From Candidatus Eiseniibacteriota bacterium (lineage in GTDB: Bacteria; Eisenbacteria; RBG-16-71-46): a DNA stretch of 47,988 nucleotides. Positions within the stretch are counted from its first letter, which is position 1, and every line of letters starts with the position of its first letter. A program made the position numbers and the translations under genes. The stretch spans positions 1 through 47,988 of the forward strand of contig JACRPT010000030.1 of assembly GCA_016223045.1 (NCBI GenBank). The letters are read 5' to 3'. The notes under the pieces are model-generated. The model was not told the origin of the DNA, ran no database searches, and was given only the letters and a program-made list of their open reading frames with translations. Of this stretch, positions 7,618 to 18,826 are shown in pieces.

Positions 7618-9012
7618 GTGAGTCCGACCTCCGACACCGCGGCCGCGGGGCCGGTCCGGCTCGCCGCCCTGCTCGCGGCGCTCTCGCCGGGCCTCGACCT
7701 CGCCGAGGGCCAGCCCCTCGGCCATGCCTGCCGCGCCTGCCTGATCGGCATGCGCCTGGGAGAACGGCTCGAGCTGCCGCTCCCCGACGCGCGCGACCTC
7801 TTCTTCACGCTGCTGCTCAAGGATGCCGGCGGCCCGGGCGCCGGGACCGCGCTGCTGGCGCGGCTGGGGGGCGACGACCGGCGCGCGCGCCGCGACCTGC
7901 GCCGCACCGACTGGGCCTGCGACCTGCAGGCGTTGCGCTGGGCCTTCCGGCACACGCCGGCGCGCGCGCCGCGGCTCTCCCGCGCGCGCCGCGTGGCGGC
8001 GCTCGCCCCGGCGGGGCGCTCGCTGCTCGCGGAGTGGTTCGCGGCGCGCGGCGCGGCCGCGGCACGGCTGGCCGAGTCGCTCGGCTTCGGGCCGCGCGTG
8101 GCGCAGGCGCTGCGTGCGCTCGACGAGCACGGGGACGGCAGCGGCGAGCCGCGCGGGCTGCGCGGCGACGCGATCCCGGTGGCCGCGCGCATCGCGGGGC
8201 TGGCGCAGGCGCTCGACGCGCTCGCCTGCGCGCTGGGGCCGGCGAGCGCGCTCGAGGTCGTGCGCGGCGCGCGCGCGCGCTGGTTCGACCCGGACGCGCT
8301 CGACGCGTGCGCCGGTCAGGAGGACTTCCTGGCGCGGCTGCGGCTGCTCGACGAGGACGCGTTGCAGGCCGAGGTGGCCGCGGCCGAGCCGGGCGTCGCC
8401 GCGGTGCTCGCGGGCCCGGTGCGCTTCGATCGCGTGGCCGAGGCGTATGCCGCCCTGTTCGACGCCGCGGCTCCCTCGCGCGCCGGGCGCACCGCGCGCG
8501 TCGCCGAGCTGGCCGCCGCGATCGCCGCGGGCCTGGGCTGGAGCATCGCCGCGGGCGCGACGCTCCGGCGCGTGGCGTGGCTGCACGACATCGGGATCCT
8601 GTCGGTGCCGAACCGCATCCTGGAGTCGCGCCATCCGCTCACGCCCGACGACTGGGACGTGGTGCGGCTCCATCCCTGGTATTCGCGCCGCATCCTCGAG
8701 CGCGTGCCCGGCTTCGGGGGTCTCGCGGCGGCCGCGGCGGCGCACCACGAGCGGCTCGACGGCCGCGGCTACCCGCAGGGGCTGCGCGGCGGGCAGGTGC
8801 CGCAGGTGGCGCGCGTGCTGGCGGCGGCCGACATCTACGAGGCGCTCACCGCGCTGCGCCCGTTCCGCGCAGCACTCACGCCGCGCGAAGCGCTGGCGCT
8901 GATGCGCCGCGACCGGGGCGTGGGGCTGGCGCCGGAGTGCGTGGACGCACTCGCCGCGGCGGTCGAGTCCGGCGCGCTCCCCGCCGGCCGCCCCGGCTGT
9001 CGCGCGGCGTAG
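7618..9012 (+). CDS. HD-GYP-type phosphohydrolase with degenerate N-terminal HD-like half
   Basis: The C-terminal half is a complete HD-GYP domain: WLHDIGILSVPNRIL, a downstream H in LHPWYSRRIL, AAHHERLDGRGYP and AAADIYEAL. Families with these residues hydrolyse c-di-GMP or related cyclic dinucleotides. The N-terminal half (GHACRACLIGMRLGERLELP, then LLLKDAG, later HGDGSGEPRGL) follows the same layout but has KD where the HD pair should be and HGDGSGEP where the GYP motif should be, so it looks like a decayed duplicate. The track start is 7480; ATG 7543 and GTG 7618 are in frame. I chose GTG 7618 (464 aa) because homologous architectures begin a few residues before LAALLAAL. The start is uncertain and no start has a strong ribosome site. 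Confidence 0.75.
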   Translation: MSPTSDTAAAGPVRLAALLAALSPGLDLAEGQPLGHACRACLIGMRLGERLELPLPDARDLFFTLLLKDAGGPGAGTALLARLGGDDRRARRDLRRTDWACDLQALRWAFRHTPARAPRLSRARRVAALAPAGRSLLAEWFAARGAAAARLAESLGFGPRVAQALRALDEHGDGSGEPRGLRGDAIPVAARIAGLAQALDALACALGPASALEVVRGARARWFDPDALDACAGQEDFLARLRLLDEDALQAEVAAAEPGVAAVLAGPVRFDRVAEAYAALFDAAAPSRAGRTARVAELAAAIAAGLGWSIAAGATLRRVAWLHDIGILSVPNRILESRHPLTPDDWDVVRLHPWYSRRILERVPGFGGLAAAAAAHHERLDGRGYPQGLRGGQVPQVARVLAAADIYEALTALRPFRAALTPREALALMRRDRGVGLAPECVDALAAAVESGALPAGRPGCRAA

Positions 9013-9113
9013 CGGCACGGCCTCCGGGTCGGCCGCGTCCAGGCCAGGTCCGTCGCGCGCGTGACATGAACGCCGGATCGCGCGCGGCGCCGGAGCCCGG
9101 CAACTGCCGTGGC

Positions 9114-9365
9114 TTACTCCGCCGCCACCTCGCGCACCAGCGCCTTCGCCGCCTCCCGGCTCAAGGACCCGTGCGGCAATTCGAGCACTTCGAGCGTGCG
9201 CGGCCGCCCGCCCGGCGCGAGCGTCACCCGGTCGCCGGCGCGGGTCTCGCGGCTCGGCTTCGCCCGCGCGCCGTTCAGGAGCGCATGGCCGGCGTGGATC
9301 GCGGCGGTCGCCTGCGAGCGGCTCTTGAACAGCCGCAGCTCGAAGAGGAGGACATCGAAGCGCAT
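9114..9365 (-). CDS. S4-domain RNA-binding protein, heat-shock-protein-15-like
   Basis: The 83-residue product consists almost entirely of one S4 domain: MRFDVLLFELRLFKSRSQAT, AIHAGHALLNGARAKPSRET, and AGDRVTLAPGG. This is the HslR/Hsp15 and RlmA-type arrangement, in which the domain binds structured rRNA. Hsp15 rescues 50S subunits with stalled peptidyl-tRNA, but the family is broad, so only RNA binding is supported. The short tail lacks the long basic extension of E. coli Hsp15. The gene is convergent with the HD-GYP gene. Confidence 0.8.
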   Translation of the reverse strand: MRFDVLLFELRLFKSRSQATAAIHAGHALLNGARAKPSRETRAGDRVTLAPGGRPRTLEVLELPHGSLSREAAKALVREVAAE

Positions 9366-9445
9366 GGCGGACGAAGCCTAGTCCTTCCGCACCCCGGGCG
9401 CACGGCCGGCGTGCGAGTGCGTCGGCCACGCCGCGGAGGAATGCC

Positions 9446-9470
9446 CGGCGCCGGCCGTGCTCCGGCGCCG
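9446..9470 (-). terminator. Terminator-like hairpin after the Ca2+/H+ antiporter gene
   Basis: A 9-bp perfect stem (CGGCGCCGG with CCGGCGCCG) and a 7-nt loop lie 15 nt after the antiporter stop. On the minus strand the sequence continues GCATTCC, so there is no long T tract. Confidence 0.5.
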
Positions 9471-9484
9471 CCGCCCTCCCGGCC

Positions 9485-10609
9485 TCACGGCAGGAAGTAG
9501 AACGCGATCCCCAGGATCAGGTAGACGGCGAGCAGCAGCGCGCCTTCCAGCCAGTTGGCCTCGCCGTCCTGCGCCACCAGGTTCACCACGCCCACGGCGA
9601 TCGCCACCGCCAGCACCTCGAAGGGCGTGAACACCAGGTCCATCGGGCCGCGGGCGAAGGCGTAGGAGAGGAACACCAGCGCCGGCGCGACGAACAGCGC
9701 GATCTGGATGCTCGACCCGGTCGCGATGTTGAGCGCGAGGTCCATCTGGTTCTTCATCGCCACCAGCACCGCGGTCGAGTGCTCGGCGGCGTTGCCGATG
9801 ACGGCGACCACGATCACGCCGACGAACACCGGCGTGAGCCCGAGCGCGTGCGAGGCCTCGCCCACCGCCCCCACCAGCAGCTCGCTCATCCACGCCACCA
9901 GCGCGGTGGCGATGAGCAGCGTGAGGGCGGCGCGCCCCACGCCGCCCGCCCCGGCACCGTGCGCGCCCGCGGCGCCGGCGTACAGGTGGCGGTGCGTGCG
10001 CAGGCTGAAGAGCAGGCTCAGCAGGTAGGCGGCGAACAGCACCACCGCGATCTCCAGCGAGAGCCCGCGCTCGAGCGCGGCCAGGCGCGCGGGCGCGAGG
10101 GCGCCGCTCGTCGCTTCGCGGCCCGCGAACAGGTGGAAGAGCGCGGGCACCACCAGCGCGACCGCGGCGAGCGCGAGCAGCGTCGAACCCGCGGCGGCGG
10201 CCGCGCGGTCGAAGCTGAGGCGCTCGCGGCGCGCGCCGCCCGCCACGATGGCGAGCCCCAGCACCAGCAGGGCGTTGCCGATGATGGACCCGGTGAGGCT
10301 CGCCTTGACCACCTCGAAGAGCCCCTGCCGGAGCGCCACGATGGCGATGATGAACTCCGCGGCGTTGCCGAACGTGGCGTTGAGGAGCCCGCCCACGCCC
10401 GCACCGAAGCGGCTCGCGATGCGCTCGGTGGACTCGCCCATCAGCCCCGCGAGCGGGACGATCGCGAGGCCGGCGAACGCGAACACCGCCATCCCGCCCC
10501 AGTGCGAGGCTTCGGCGAGCACGGCCAGCGGGATGAACAGCAGCAGCAGCTTCGGCAGGTGCCGGAAGACGAGAAGGGTGCTGCCGGTCCGTGCGGGCGC
10601 AGCGCTCAT
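9485..10609 (-). CDS. cax: Calcium/proton exchanger (CaCA superfamily, Cax type)
   Basis: The 374-residue product has eleven predicted membrane segments in two homologous halves. Each half carries the signature of the CAX family: [18 protein letters not shown] in the first and [17 protein letters not shown] in the second. The paired GNAAE acidic helices form the ion site. CAX proteins export Ca2+ (sometimes Mn2+ or Cd2+) from the cytoplasm in exchange for protons. A weakly acidic or linker loop between the halves ([18 protein letters not shown]) is of normal length. A CCCGCT/AGCGGG inverted repeat lies about 30 nt before the ATG, in the leader. The gene appears monocistronic. Confidence 0.9.
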   Translation of the reverse strand: MSAAPARTGSTLLVFRHLPKLLLLFIPLAVLAEASHWGGMAVFAFAGLAIVPLAGLMGESTERIASRFGAGVGGLLNATFGNAAEFIIAIVALRQGLFEVVKASLTGSIIGNALLVLGLAIVAGGARRERLSFDRAAAAAGSTLLALAAVALVVPALFHLFAGREATSGALAPARLAALERGLSLEIAVVLFAAYLLSLLFSLRTHRHLYAGAAGAHGAGAGGVGRAALTLLIATALVAWMSELLVGAVGEASHALGLTPVFVGVIVVAVIGNAAEHSTAVLVAMKNQMDLALNIATGSSIQIALFVAPALVFLSYAFARGPMDLVFTPFEVLAVAIAVGVVNLVAQDGEANWLEGALLLAVYLILGIAFYFLP

Positions 10610-10811
10610 GGCCGCGCACTGTGCCCGAGGCGGGCTTCCCGCTCAAGCGGGTCCGGGATGCGCCGGGCCCGTGGCCGCAGGACCGGCGTCCTGTCGCCCG
10701 GACGCGGGCCGGGCCGCGGTGTGCGAGACCGGCATGCGAGATGGGGCGGGCACGCGCGGGGCGGCGGCGCGGAGCGCGCGTGCGACGACCCTGGCAGCCC
10801 GCGCGACCCGG

Positions 10812-11414
10812 CTACCTGTGGAAGTGCGCCCCCAGCGTGAGCAGCACGAACTTCGGGTCGTCGCCCTTCGCCCACACCTCGCCCTCCCCGGTGACCGCCT
10901 GCTCGTAGAGTGCGCCGACCCGCGCCTGCCAGTCCCCGGCCACCTCCAGCGAGAGCCCGCCGCCGGCGAGGAAGGAGAACGCGGTCTGCGACCGCGTCTC
11001 GGCGGCGCCCAGCCCCTTCGGGCGCAGCGTCGCCGCGGTCATGCCGAAGCCCGCCTCGCCGTACGCGCCGAACCGTGCACGGCGAGGGGTGTGGAGCTCG
11101 AAGACGGCGTGGACCGGGATGGCGGTGAGGTCGGCCGGGACGCGCGCGGGACCGACCAGGGCCTCGGCGTCGTCGAAGATGCCGGCGATGGCGATGCCCG
11201 CGCGCGCGGCGGGGGCGAGGTCGTAGAGCACTTCGGCCTTCAAGCCGAAACCGGTGTCCATCGCGTCCGCCGCGCTGCGCCCGCCCGCGAGCGTGCCGAC
11301 CGGGAAGGCGGCGAGCCCGTCCAGGCTGACGTGGAACGCCTCGGTGCCGGCGCGGACGGGCGCGGCGGCCAGCGACAGGGCGACGATCGGCGCGAGCAAC
11401 TCGAGCTTCCGCAA
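10812..11414 (-). CDS. Small outer-membrane beta-barrel-like protein
   Basis: The 200-residue product has a signal peptide ending APVRA. The mature part is a series of short amphipathic strands with alternating polarity (VSLDGLAAFPVGTL, FGLKAEVLYDLAPAARAGIA, IPVHAVFELHTPRRARFGAY) and ends in an aromatic/basic strand, LLTLGAHFHR. This is the pattern of 8-stranded OmpA/OmpW-like barrels (OMP_b-brl class). There are no enzyme motifs and no extended loops. Function is unknown; a structural or small-solute role is possible. It stands alone upstream of the cax gene by about 200 bp. Confidence 0.6.
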   Translation of the reverse strand: MRKLELLAPIVALSLAAAPVRAGTEAFHVSLDGLAAFPVGTLAGGRSAADAMDTGFGLKAEVLYDLAPAARAGIAIAGIFDDAEALVGPARVPADLTAIPVHAVFELHTPRRARFGAYGEAGFGMTAATLRPKGLGAAETRSQTAFSFLAGGGLSLEVAGDWQARVGALYEQAVTGEGEVWAKGDDPKFVLLTLGAHFHR

Positions 11415-11626
11415 TGCGTCCTCCTCGAAGCGGCCGGAGCGGCAGACGCGGAGAGTGTGCTCCCGCGGGCGCTCGTCCTCAAGGACATCCCCGTGGCGCG
11501 CACCCGCCCGCGGGGCCAGCGCGCCCGCTGTGCATCAGCCCGCGGTACCTGCACGCCTGCGGCGCGCCGGTGCGCCGCGCCCCCCGGGTGGCGCGGGGGG
11601 AACGGCCTGCGGGGCCGAAGACGCGA

Positions 11627-11680
11627 CGGGCGGAGCCTCGCGGCCCCGCCCGCCCTCGTTTCCCTATCGCGAGCGATAAG
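11627..11680 (-). terminator. Double hairpin after nrdJ
   Basis: Two stem-loops follow the nrdJ stop. Near 11663-11680 is a TATCGC/GCGATA stem, extended by a few pairs, and at 11627-11652 a CGGGCGG-x-GCC stem pairs with GGC-x-CCGCCCG around a TCGC loop. They are a reasonable termination zone for a long GC-rich transcript, without a canonical T run. Confidence 0.5.
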
Positions 11681-11692
11681 GAACTTCGTCCG

Positions 11693-14890
<3,198 letters not shown>

Positions 14891-15109
14891 CACGGACCTC
14901 CCTGGTCCTCCTCGCGAGCAAGGAACCCTTCCGAGAAGCCGAACCCCACCGGCGCTGCGATGAAACGGCCCGCGCCCGCGCGGTTCGACCCGCCTGGACT
15001 CTGTGCGCCCGTCCGACCCGAGTCGGCAGAGCGATCGTGTCTTGTGCGTGATTGGAAGGTGCTTCCCACTCGCACGCGAGGAGTCGGTTCACTGCGAGCG
15101 GTGCGGTGC

Positions 15110-15140
15110 TTTATACCACCGCGCGCGCCCGCCAGTGCAA
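15110..15140 (-). promoter_or_regulatory. Candidate promoter of nrdJ
   Basis: On the minus strand TTGCAC is followed 19 nt later by TATAAA (18 nt if GTATAA is taken). This is one of the few A/T-rich spots in the region. Transcription from here would give a leader of roughly 210 nt before the nrdJ ATG. Confidence 0.4.
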
Positions 15141-15564
15141 GACCGAAGTTGATGGCGAAGAATGCGGGTGACGTGGACCCACCCCGATCCCATGCAGCAA
15201 CGATGCTGACGGGATGACGCGCGCGCGAGGCGAGGCGCTCGCGCGCACGTGCGCTCGCTCGTGACCTGCATGTGAACGAAAGTTCGATGGGACGAACCGG
15301 GCGCGCCCTGCTCGCGCGCCGAGTCGTCGCGCCACCCGGGCACGAGCGCGCTCCGTTCGCGCGACGTGTTCCGCGCGGGAGACGGTCCGCGCGGGGCGGC
15401 GGCGATGGAGCTGCTGAATCGCGCGACGGGATGAAGGGGACCGGCTCCCCGGCGAGGATCATGACGACACCTTTCGCTGCGCGCCGGGGGGCGCGTGGCG
15501 CGCGCGGTGGGACCGAGAGGGCCGGGACCGCCCCGGCCTCACGGGCGGGATCATAAGGCCCAGC

Positions 15565-15593
15565 GCCCCACTGCTCAAGTGTGCAGTTGGGGC
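15565..15593 (-). terminator. Hairpin downstream of the PD40 lipoprotein pair
   Basis: GCCCC-ACTGC pairs with GCAGT-T-GGGGC, ten base pairs with one bulged T and an 8-nt loop, about 85 nt past the stop of the second lipoprotein gene. A weak CTTATG follows on the minus strand. Confidence 0.45.
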
Positions 15594-15675
15594 CCGTGCG
15601 CCGCGAAGAGGAGCACGGCCTGCGGAGAGAACCTTCTGGCGGAGAACGGGTTGGCGAGCCGGAACTGGCCCGCTC

Positions 15676-16668
15676 TCAGGGGCGGTTCGAGACGCTCGGG
15701 AAGCGATCGATGAAGTACGGGTGGTTGAGCCCGGCGACCGGGAGGAGCTTCTGCTCCACCAGGTCATAGAGACGGATGTCGCCGGCCCCCTCGTCCTCCG
15801 AGGTGTAGGCGAGGTAGCGGCCATCCGGCGAGAGCGCCGGGTTGATCTCGGAGAGCGACGAGTTCGCTGCCGGCGTGGGGAGCAGCGACTCCGTCTGCCG
15901 GTCGTAGACGTAGACGTCGAACAGGCCCCGGCCGCCCGGGCGGTTGGAGTGGAACGCCAGGTAGCGGCCGTCGGCGCTGATCGAGACACCGGTCTCGCTG
16001 TACGGCGTGTCGAGCCCGGGCAGCGGGACCATCGAGTCCCCGGCGACCGAGTAGAGGAATACGCCGGAACCGCCGTCGCGGTTGGAGGTGAAGGCGATGA
16101 GCCTGCCATCCGCCGAGAGCGCCGGGTCCCACTCGCCGGCGCCCGGCATGTGGAGCCCGGGCACGGGCACCACGGTGTCGGCCTGGGCCGCGATCAGCGC
16201 CACCGACACGTCGAACAGGTTGCCGCCGGTGATGTAGTGGAACGCCAGGTAGCTGCCGTCGCCCGAGAGGGCGGGGTTCTGCGCGCCGTAGTAGGGGGCA
16301 GAGCCCGGGGTGTTGAGCAGCCGGGTCTCGCCGGTGAGGACGTTGTAGGTGAACATGGTGGCGAGCGTGCCGGTCAGGACCCGCGTCGAGTTGAACGCCA
16401 GCCAGCGCCCGTCGGCCGACAGCCCCATCGGCCCCTCGTCGTAGAACGTGTCGAGCCCGGGCGGCATGGCGGCGGAATCTCCCGTAGCCGCGTCGTAGAG
16501 GTAGATGTCGTTGCCGCCGATGGTGCTGGGCGGGCGGTTGCTCATGAACGCGATCACGATCGGGGGCCCGGTGGGGCGCGGGGCGATCACGCCCTGGTCC
16601 TTCGAGCACCCGGCCAGCAGGGCGAGCGTCGCGAGAGCCGCGGCGAGGCGGGCGGGCGGGCGCGTCAC
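15676..16668 (-). CDS. PD40/TolB-like beta-propeller lipoprotein (second of pair)
   Basis: The 330-residue product starts at GTG 16668, overlapping the stop of the upstream gene as GTGA. The N-terminus ends in a lipobox (ALLAGC, Cys ~21), so it is a predicted lipoprotein. The rest is six or so repeats of the PD40 type: IAFMSNRPPSTIGGNDIYLYD, LSADGRWLAFNST, LSGDGSYLAFHY, LSADGRLIAFTSNRDGG, ISADGRYLAFHSNRPGG and LSPDGRYLAYTSEDEG. These are blades of a TolB-like propeller. A binding or scaffold role at the periplasmic membrane face is likely; there are no catalytic residues. It shares length and architecture with the upstream gene and is a tandem duplicate. Confidence 0.85.
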   Translation of the reverse strand: MTRPPARLAAALATLALLAGCSKDQGVIAPRPTGPPIVIAFMSNRPPSTIGGNDIYLYDAATGDSAAMPPGLDTFYDEGPMGLSADGRWLAFNSTRVLTGTLATMFTYNVLTGETRLLNTPGSAPYYGAQNPALSGDGSYLAFHYITGGNLFDVSVALIAAQADTVVPVPGLHMPGAGEWDPALSADGRLIAFTSNRDGGSGVFLYSVAGDSMVPLPGLDTPYSETGVSISADGRYLAFHSNRPGGRGLFDVYVYDRQTESLLPTPAANSSLSEINPALSPDGRYLAYTSEDEGAGDIRLYDLVEQKLLPVAGLNHPYFIDRFPSVSNRP

Positions 16669-17657
16669 GGGTAGCGCAGCGAGGGGTGGAGGTCGCTTCC
16701 GGCGCTGGCGAGCGGGGCCGGGTTGGCCAGCAGGCTGCCGCTGCGCGAGTAGTAGAGCACGTCCCAGCCGGTGCCGCCGCGCGCGGTCTGGAAGGCGATG
16801 ACGTTCCCGTTCGGGCTGATGGACGGGCGGCGTTCATCGAAGGCGGAGTTGAGGTTGGGCAGCGCCACCAGGGTCCTGGTGGTGAGGTCGTAGAGGTAGA
16901 GGTCGTAGCCGCCATCCCCGCCCGCCCGGTTCGAGGCGAAGCACATCCAGTGGGCGTCGGGGGTGAGCGTGGGCTCGAGGTCGTCCGCCGGCGAGTTCAG
17001 GCCGGGGAGGCTGATCAGCGAGTCGCCCGAGCGGTCGTAGACGAAGATGTCCGGACCGCCATCCCGGTCCGAGACGAAGGCGATTGCCCCGCCGGTGCGG
17101 TCCGGCGCCGGCGACCAGTCGCTGGCGGTCGCGGTGGTGTCGAGCCCCGGGAGCGGCACGAAGCTGTAGTTCAGGTTCAGCCCGTTGATGAGCCGGATCT
17201 GGTGCCGGCCCAGGGTGTCGCGCACGAACGCCAGCCGCAGCCCGTCACCCGTGAACACCGGCTGGGTCTCGTCGCCGGAGGTGTTGACCCCCGGGATGGG
17301 GCTGACCGCGCAGCGGCTGCGGTCGTAGAGCCAGATATCGGCGCCCGAAGTGCCGCGCACGCTCACGAAGGCGATGAACAGGCCGTCGCTCGACAGCGCC
17401 GGGGTGGAGTCGGCGACGGCCGGGCCGTTCAGGTTCCGGAGCAGCCGGAAGCCGCTGCCGTCCATGTCGTAGAGGTAGATGTCGCACTGCCCGGCCGCCT
17501 GGTTGCGGTCGCTGGCGAAGGCGATCAGGTGGAGACCGCCGGTGTCGCAGGCCGATATGCCCGTGGTGCTGTTGGTCTTGCCACAGCCGATCCCGATGGC
17601 CGCGGCGAGCACGGCGACCAGCAGGGCGGCCCGGGACCGCGAACAGCGTGCGCCCAT
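16665..17657 (-). CDS. PD40/TolB-like beta-propeller lipoprotein (first of pair)
   Basis: The 330-residue product starts at ATG 17657 with AGAGGAGG 5 nt upstream. A lipobox (IGIGC, Cys ~25) predicts a lipoprotein. PD40 blades repeat through the protein: LIAFASDRNQ, LSSDGLFIAFVSVRG, FTGDGLRLAFVRD, IAFVSDRDGGPDIFVYD, LTPDAHWMCFASNRAGG and ISPNGNVIAFQTARGG. Cys residues in the first blade (ISACDTGG, QCDIYLYD) may form a disulfide. The gene leads a two-gene operon with its paralogue. Lone PD40 lipoproteins of this kind are usually annotated only as TolB-like, and the ligand is unknown. Confidence 0.85.
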   Translation of the reverse strand: MGARCSRSRAALLVAVLAAAIGIGCGKTNSTTGISACDTGGLHLIAFASDRNQAAGQCDIYLYDMDGSGFRLLRNLNGPAVADSTPALSSDGLFIAFVSVRGTSGADIWLYDRSRCAVSPIPGVNTSGDETQPVFTGDGLRLAFVRDTLGRHQIRLINGLNLNYSFVPLPGLDTTATASDWSPAPDRTGGAIAFVSDRDGGPDIFVYDRSGDSLISLPGLNSPADDLEPTLTPDAHWMCFASNRAGGDGGYDLYLYDLTTRTLVALPNLNSAFDERRPSISPNGNVIAFQTARGGTGWDVLYYSRSGSLLANPAPLASAGSDLHPSLRYP

Positions 17658-17997
17658 GCGCGCGCCTCCTCTTCTTGTCAGGGTTGCGTCTCCTCAGGCG
17701 ATCACCGCGTGGCGACTCTAGCAGACCGCCGCGGCGGCGGGCCATCCCGGTACCTTCCTCCTACCCGTCCGGCCCCGATGGGGGTCCGGACTTGCGCTCC
17801 CGCCCGCCGCCGGGTCGGCGCCCCGGGCCTGGGACGGACGCGTGCGGGGGTCTTCCGCAGGCGCTTTCCGGGTTGCCTCGACGGGCGCGCGGTGCCATCT
17901 TACCCCCGGTCCGGCCACGCGAGTCGCGCGTGTGCCGAGCCGCCGCTCGATCTTGAGCGATGCTGGACCGCTTTCCACGGATGGAAAGGTGGCGAAG
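17658..17997. other. Divergent intergenic region
   Basis: This 340-bp gap lies between the PD40 lipoprotein operon (minus) and the degenerate receiver gene (plus). I see no gene in it, and no strong -35/-10 pair. A short inverted repeat at its right end is listed separately. Confidence 0.4.
17971..17988 (+). promoter_or_regulatory. Inverted repeat covering the ribosome-binding site of the degenerate receiver gene
   Basis: CTTTCC-ACGGAT-GGAAAG is a perfect 6-bp stem. Its right arm overlaps the purine-rich GGAAAGG that serves as ribosome-binding site 9 nt before ATG 17998. Folding of the mRNA would mask that site, so translation may be structure-gated. It could also be a protein-binding inverted repeat. 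Confidence 0.4.
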
Positions 17998-18342
17998 ATG
18001 AGTCACGTGATGATGTGTCATTGCCACGCGGCCGAGGCGCAGGCCCTCGTCGGCGAAGACGAGGTCGTGAGCTGCGACGACAGCGAGGCCATGCTCGGAG
18101 AGGTCGCGCTCCATCACCCGGACGTGGTGGTGTACGAGCTCCGGCCCGAGAGCAAGTCGGACCTCGCCATGCTCCGGCTGCTGCGGCGGATCGCGCCGCG
18201 CATGCCGCTCGTGGTGGTGGGCGACGAGGAGTCACTGCGGTGGGAGACCCCCGCGGACCTCGCGCCCCTCTACCGCGCCCCGCTCCCGGTGGTGGAGGAC
18301 GCGCTGCGCGGCGCCGTGCATTCGGCGCTCGAGCACCACTGA
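17998..18342 (+). CDS. Degenerate response-regulator receiver-like protein
   Basis: I take the start at ATG 17998, giving 114 residues, not the 166-residue track ORF whose extra N-terminus is Arg/Ser-rich shadow. The alternating beta/alpha layout (DEVVSCDDSEAMLGEVALHH, PDVVVYELRPES, DLAMLRLLRRIAPRMPLVVV) resembles a CheY-like receiver. The expected phospho-acceptor Asp after the hydrophobic strand is replaced (VVVYELRP), and the N-terminal acidic pair is missing, so it is probably a pseudo-receiver acting by protein contact. No output domain is attached. Its N-terminus is rich in Cys/His/Met (MSHVMMCHCHAAE), which might bind metal. Family assignment is tentative. Confidence 0.5.
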   Translation: MSHVMMCHCHAAEAQALVGEDEVVSCDDSEAMLGEVALHHPDVVVYELRPESKSDLAMLRLLRRIAPRMPLVVVGDEESLRWETPADLAPLYRAPLPVVEDALRGAVHSALEHH

Positions 18343-18826
18343 AGTGCGGTTCTCCCCGACGCGGACACCTGCGGTGGGTTCCCGCACCCCGCGGTGCCCG
18401 GAACGCGGAGCGTTTGCGCGTGCCCCGGCCGCTGCCCGCGCCACCACTCACGCGCACCGCGGCGCCCCAGGCGCCGGGCGTCTGCGCGTGCCCCGGGACG
18501 CCGTGTCGCCCGGGACCGGGCGTGCGGGCCCGCCTGCTGCGCTGCGCCGCGTCGCCGCGCCGTTCAGGGAATGTCCCGGCTGTCAGGGAACGTGTCAGCG
18601 CTGGCGGGCGGGTGCTTGCCACGGCGCGGGCAGCGGAACCTCCGCCGGTCGCGCCGGCCGGACTCAGCCGGTTGTGAGAGCGGCGGTTGCGAGCCCGGCG
18701 TCGCGCGCCCCGCCGCGTGGCATGCCCATTGCGGGCGTCAGGCAGCCCCGATTCGAAACCGCGGGACGCAGGCTCGGAGCGCCCGATCGACGGACCGACC
18801 GACCGAGCATGATGAAAGGAGAGCAC
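18343..18826 (+). other. Upstream region of the haem-barrel gene, with direct repeats
   Basis: This is a 484-bp gene-free stretch. It carries two 19-nt direct repeats with one mismatch, at 18410-18428 and 18478-18496 (GCGTtTGCGCGTGCCCCGG and the c variant). Closer to the gene are two 11-nt copies of TCAGGGAAyGT at 18564 and 18583, 19 bp apart, almost two helical turns. Either pair could be regulator-binding sites; no clear promoter was seen. Confidence 0.4.

Larger units (their letters stand above)
14891..15675. other. Intergenic region upstream of nrdJ and downstream of the PD40 lipoprotein pair
   Basis: About 785 bp without a convincing gene; the ORFs here have biased Arg/Ala-rich shadow composition. 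It holds the nrdJ promoter candidate and leader (a CCGAC-TCGG-GTCGG hairpin sits in the leader near 15015-15028) and the hairpin at 15565-15593. No NrdR-box pair and no B12-box-like core were recognised by eye. Confidence 0.5.

Noticed and set aside
5485-9429. 1314-aa minus-strand ORF
   Set aside because: Shadow. It runs antisense to the HD-GYP gene and in another frame of the EEP genes; composition is Arg/Ala/Pro-rich with no domain.
14891-15110. Cobalamin riboswitch in the nrdJ leader
   Set aside because: The leader length fits, and B12 control would make sense, but I could not find the conserved core (GCCACTG-like end, B12 box) on the minus strand. A covariance-model search (Rfam cobalamin) would settle it.
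18595-18620. Sigma-54 promoter (TGGCGGGCGGGTGCTTGC) upstream of the haem-barrel gene
   Set aside because: The GG and GC elements are not at the required -24/-12 spacing (off by one to three).
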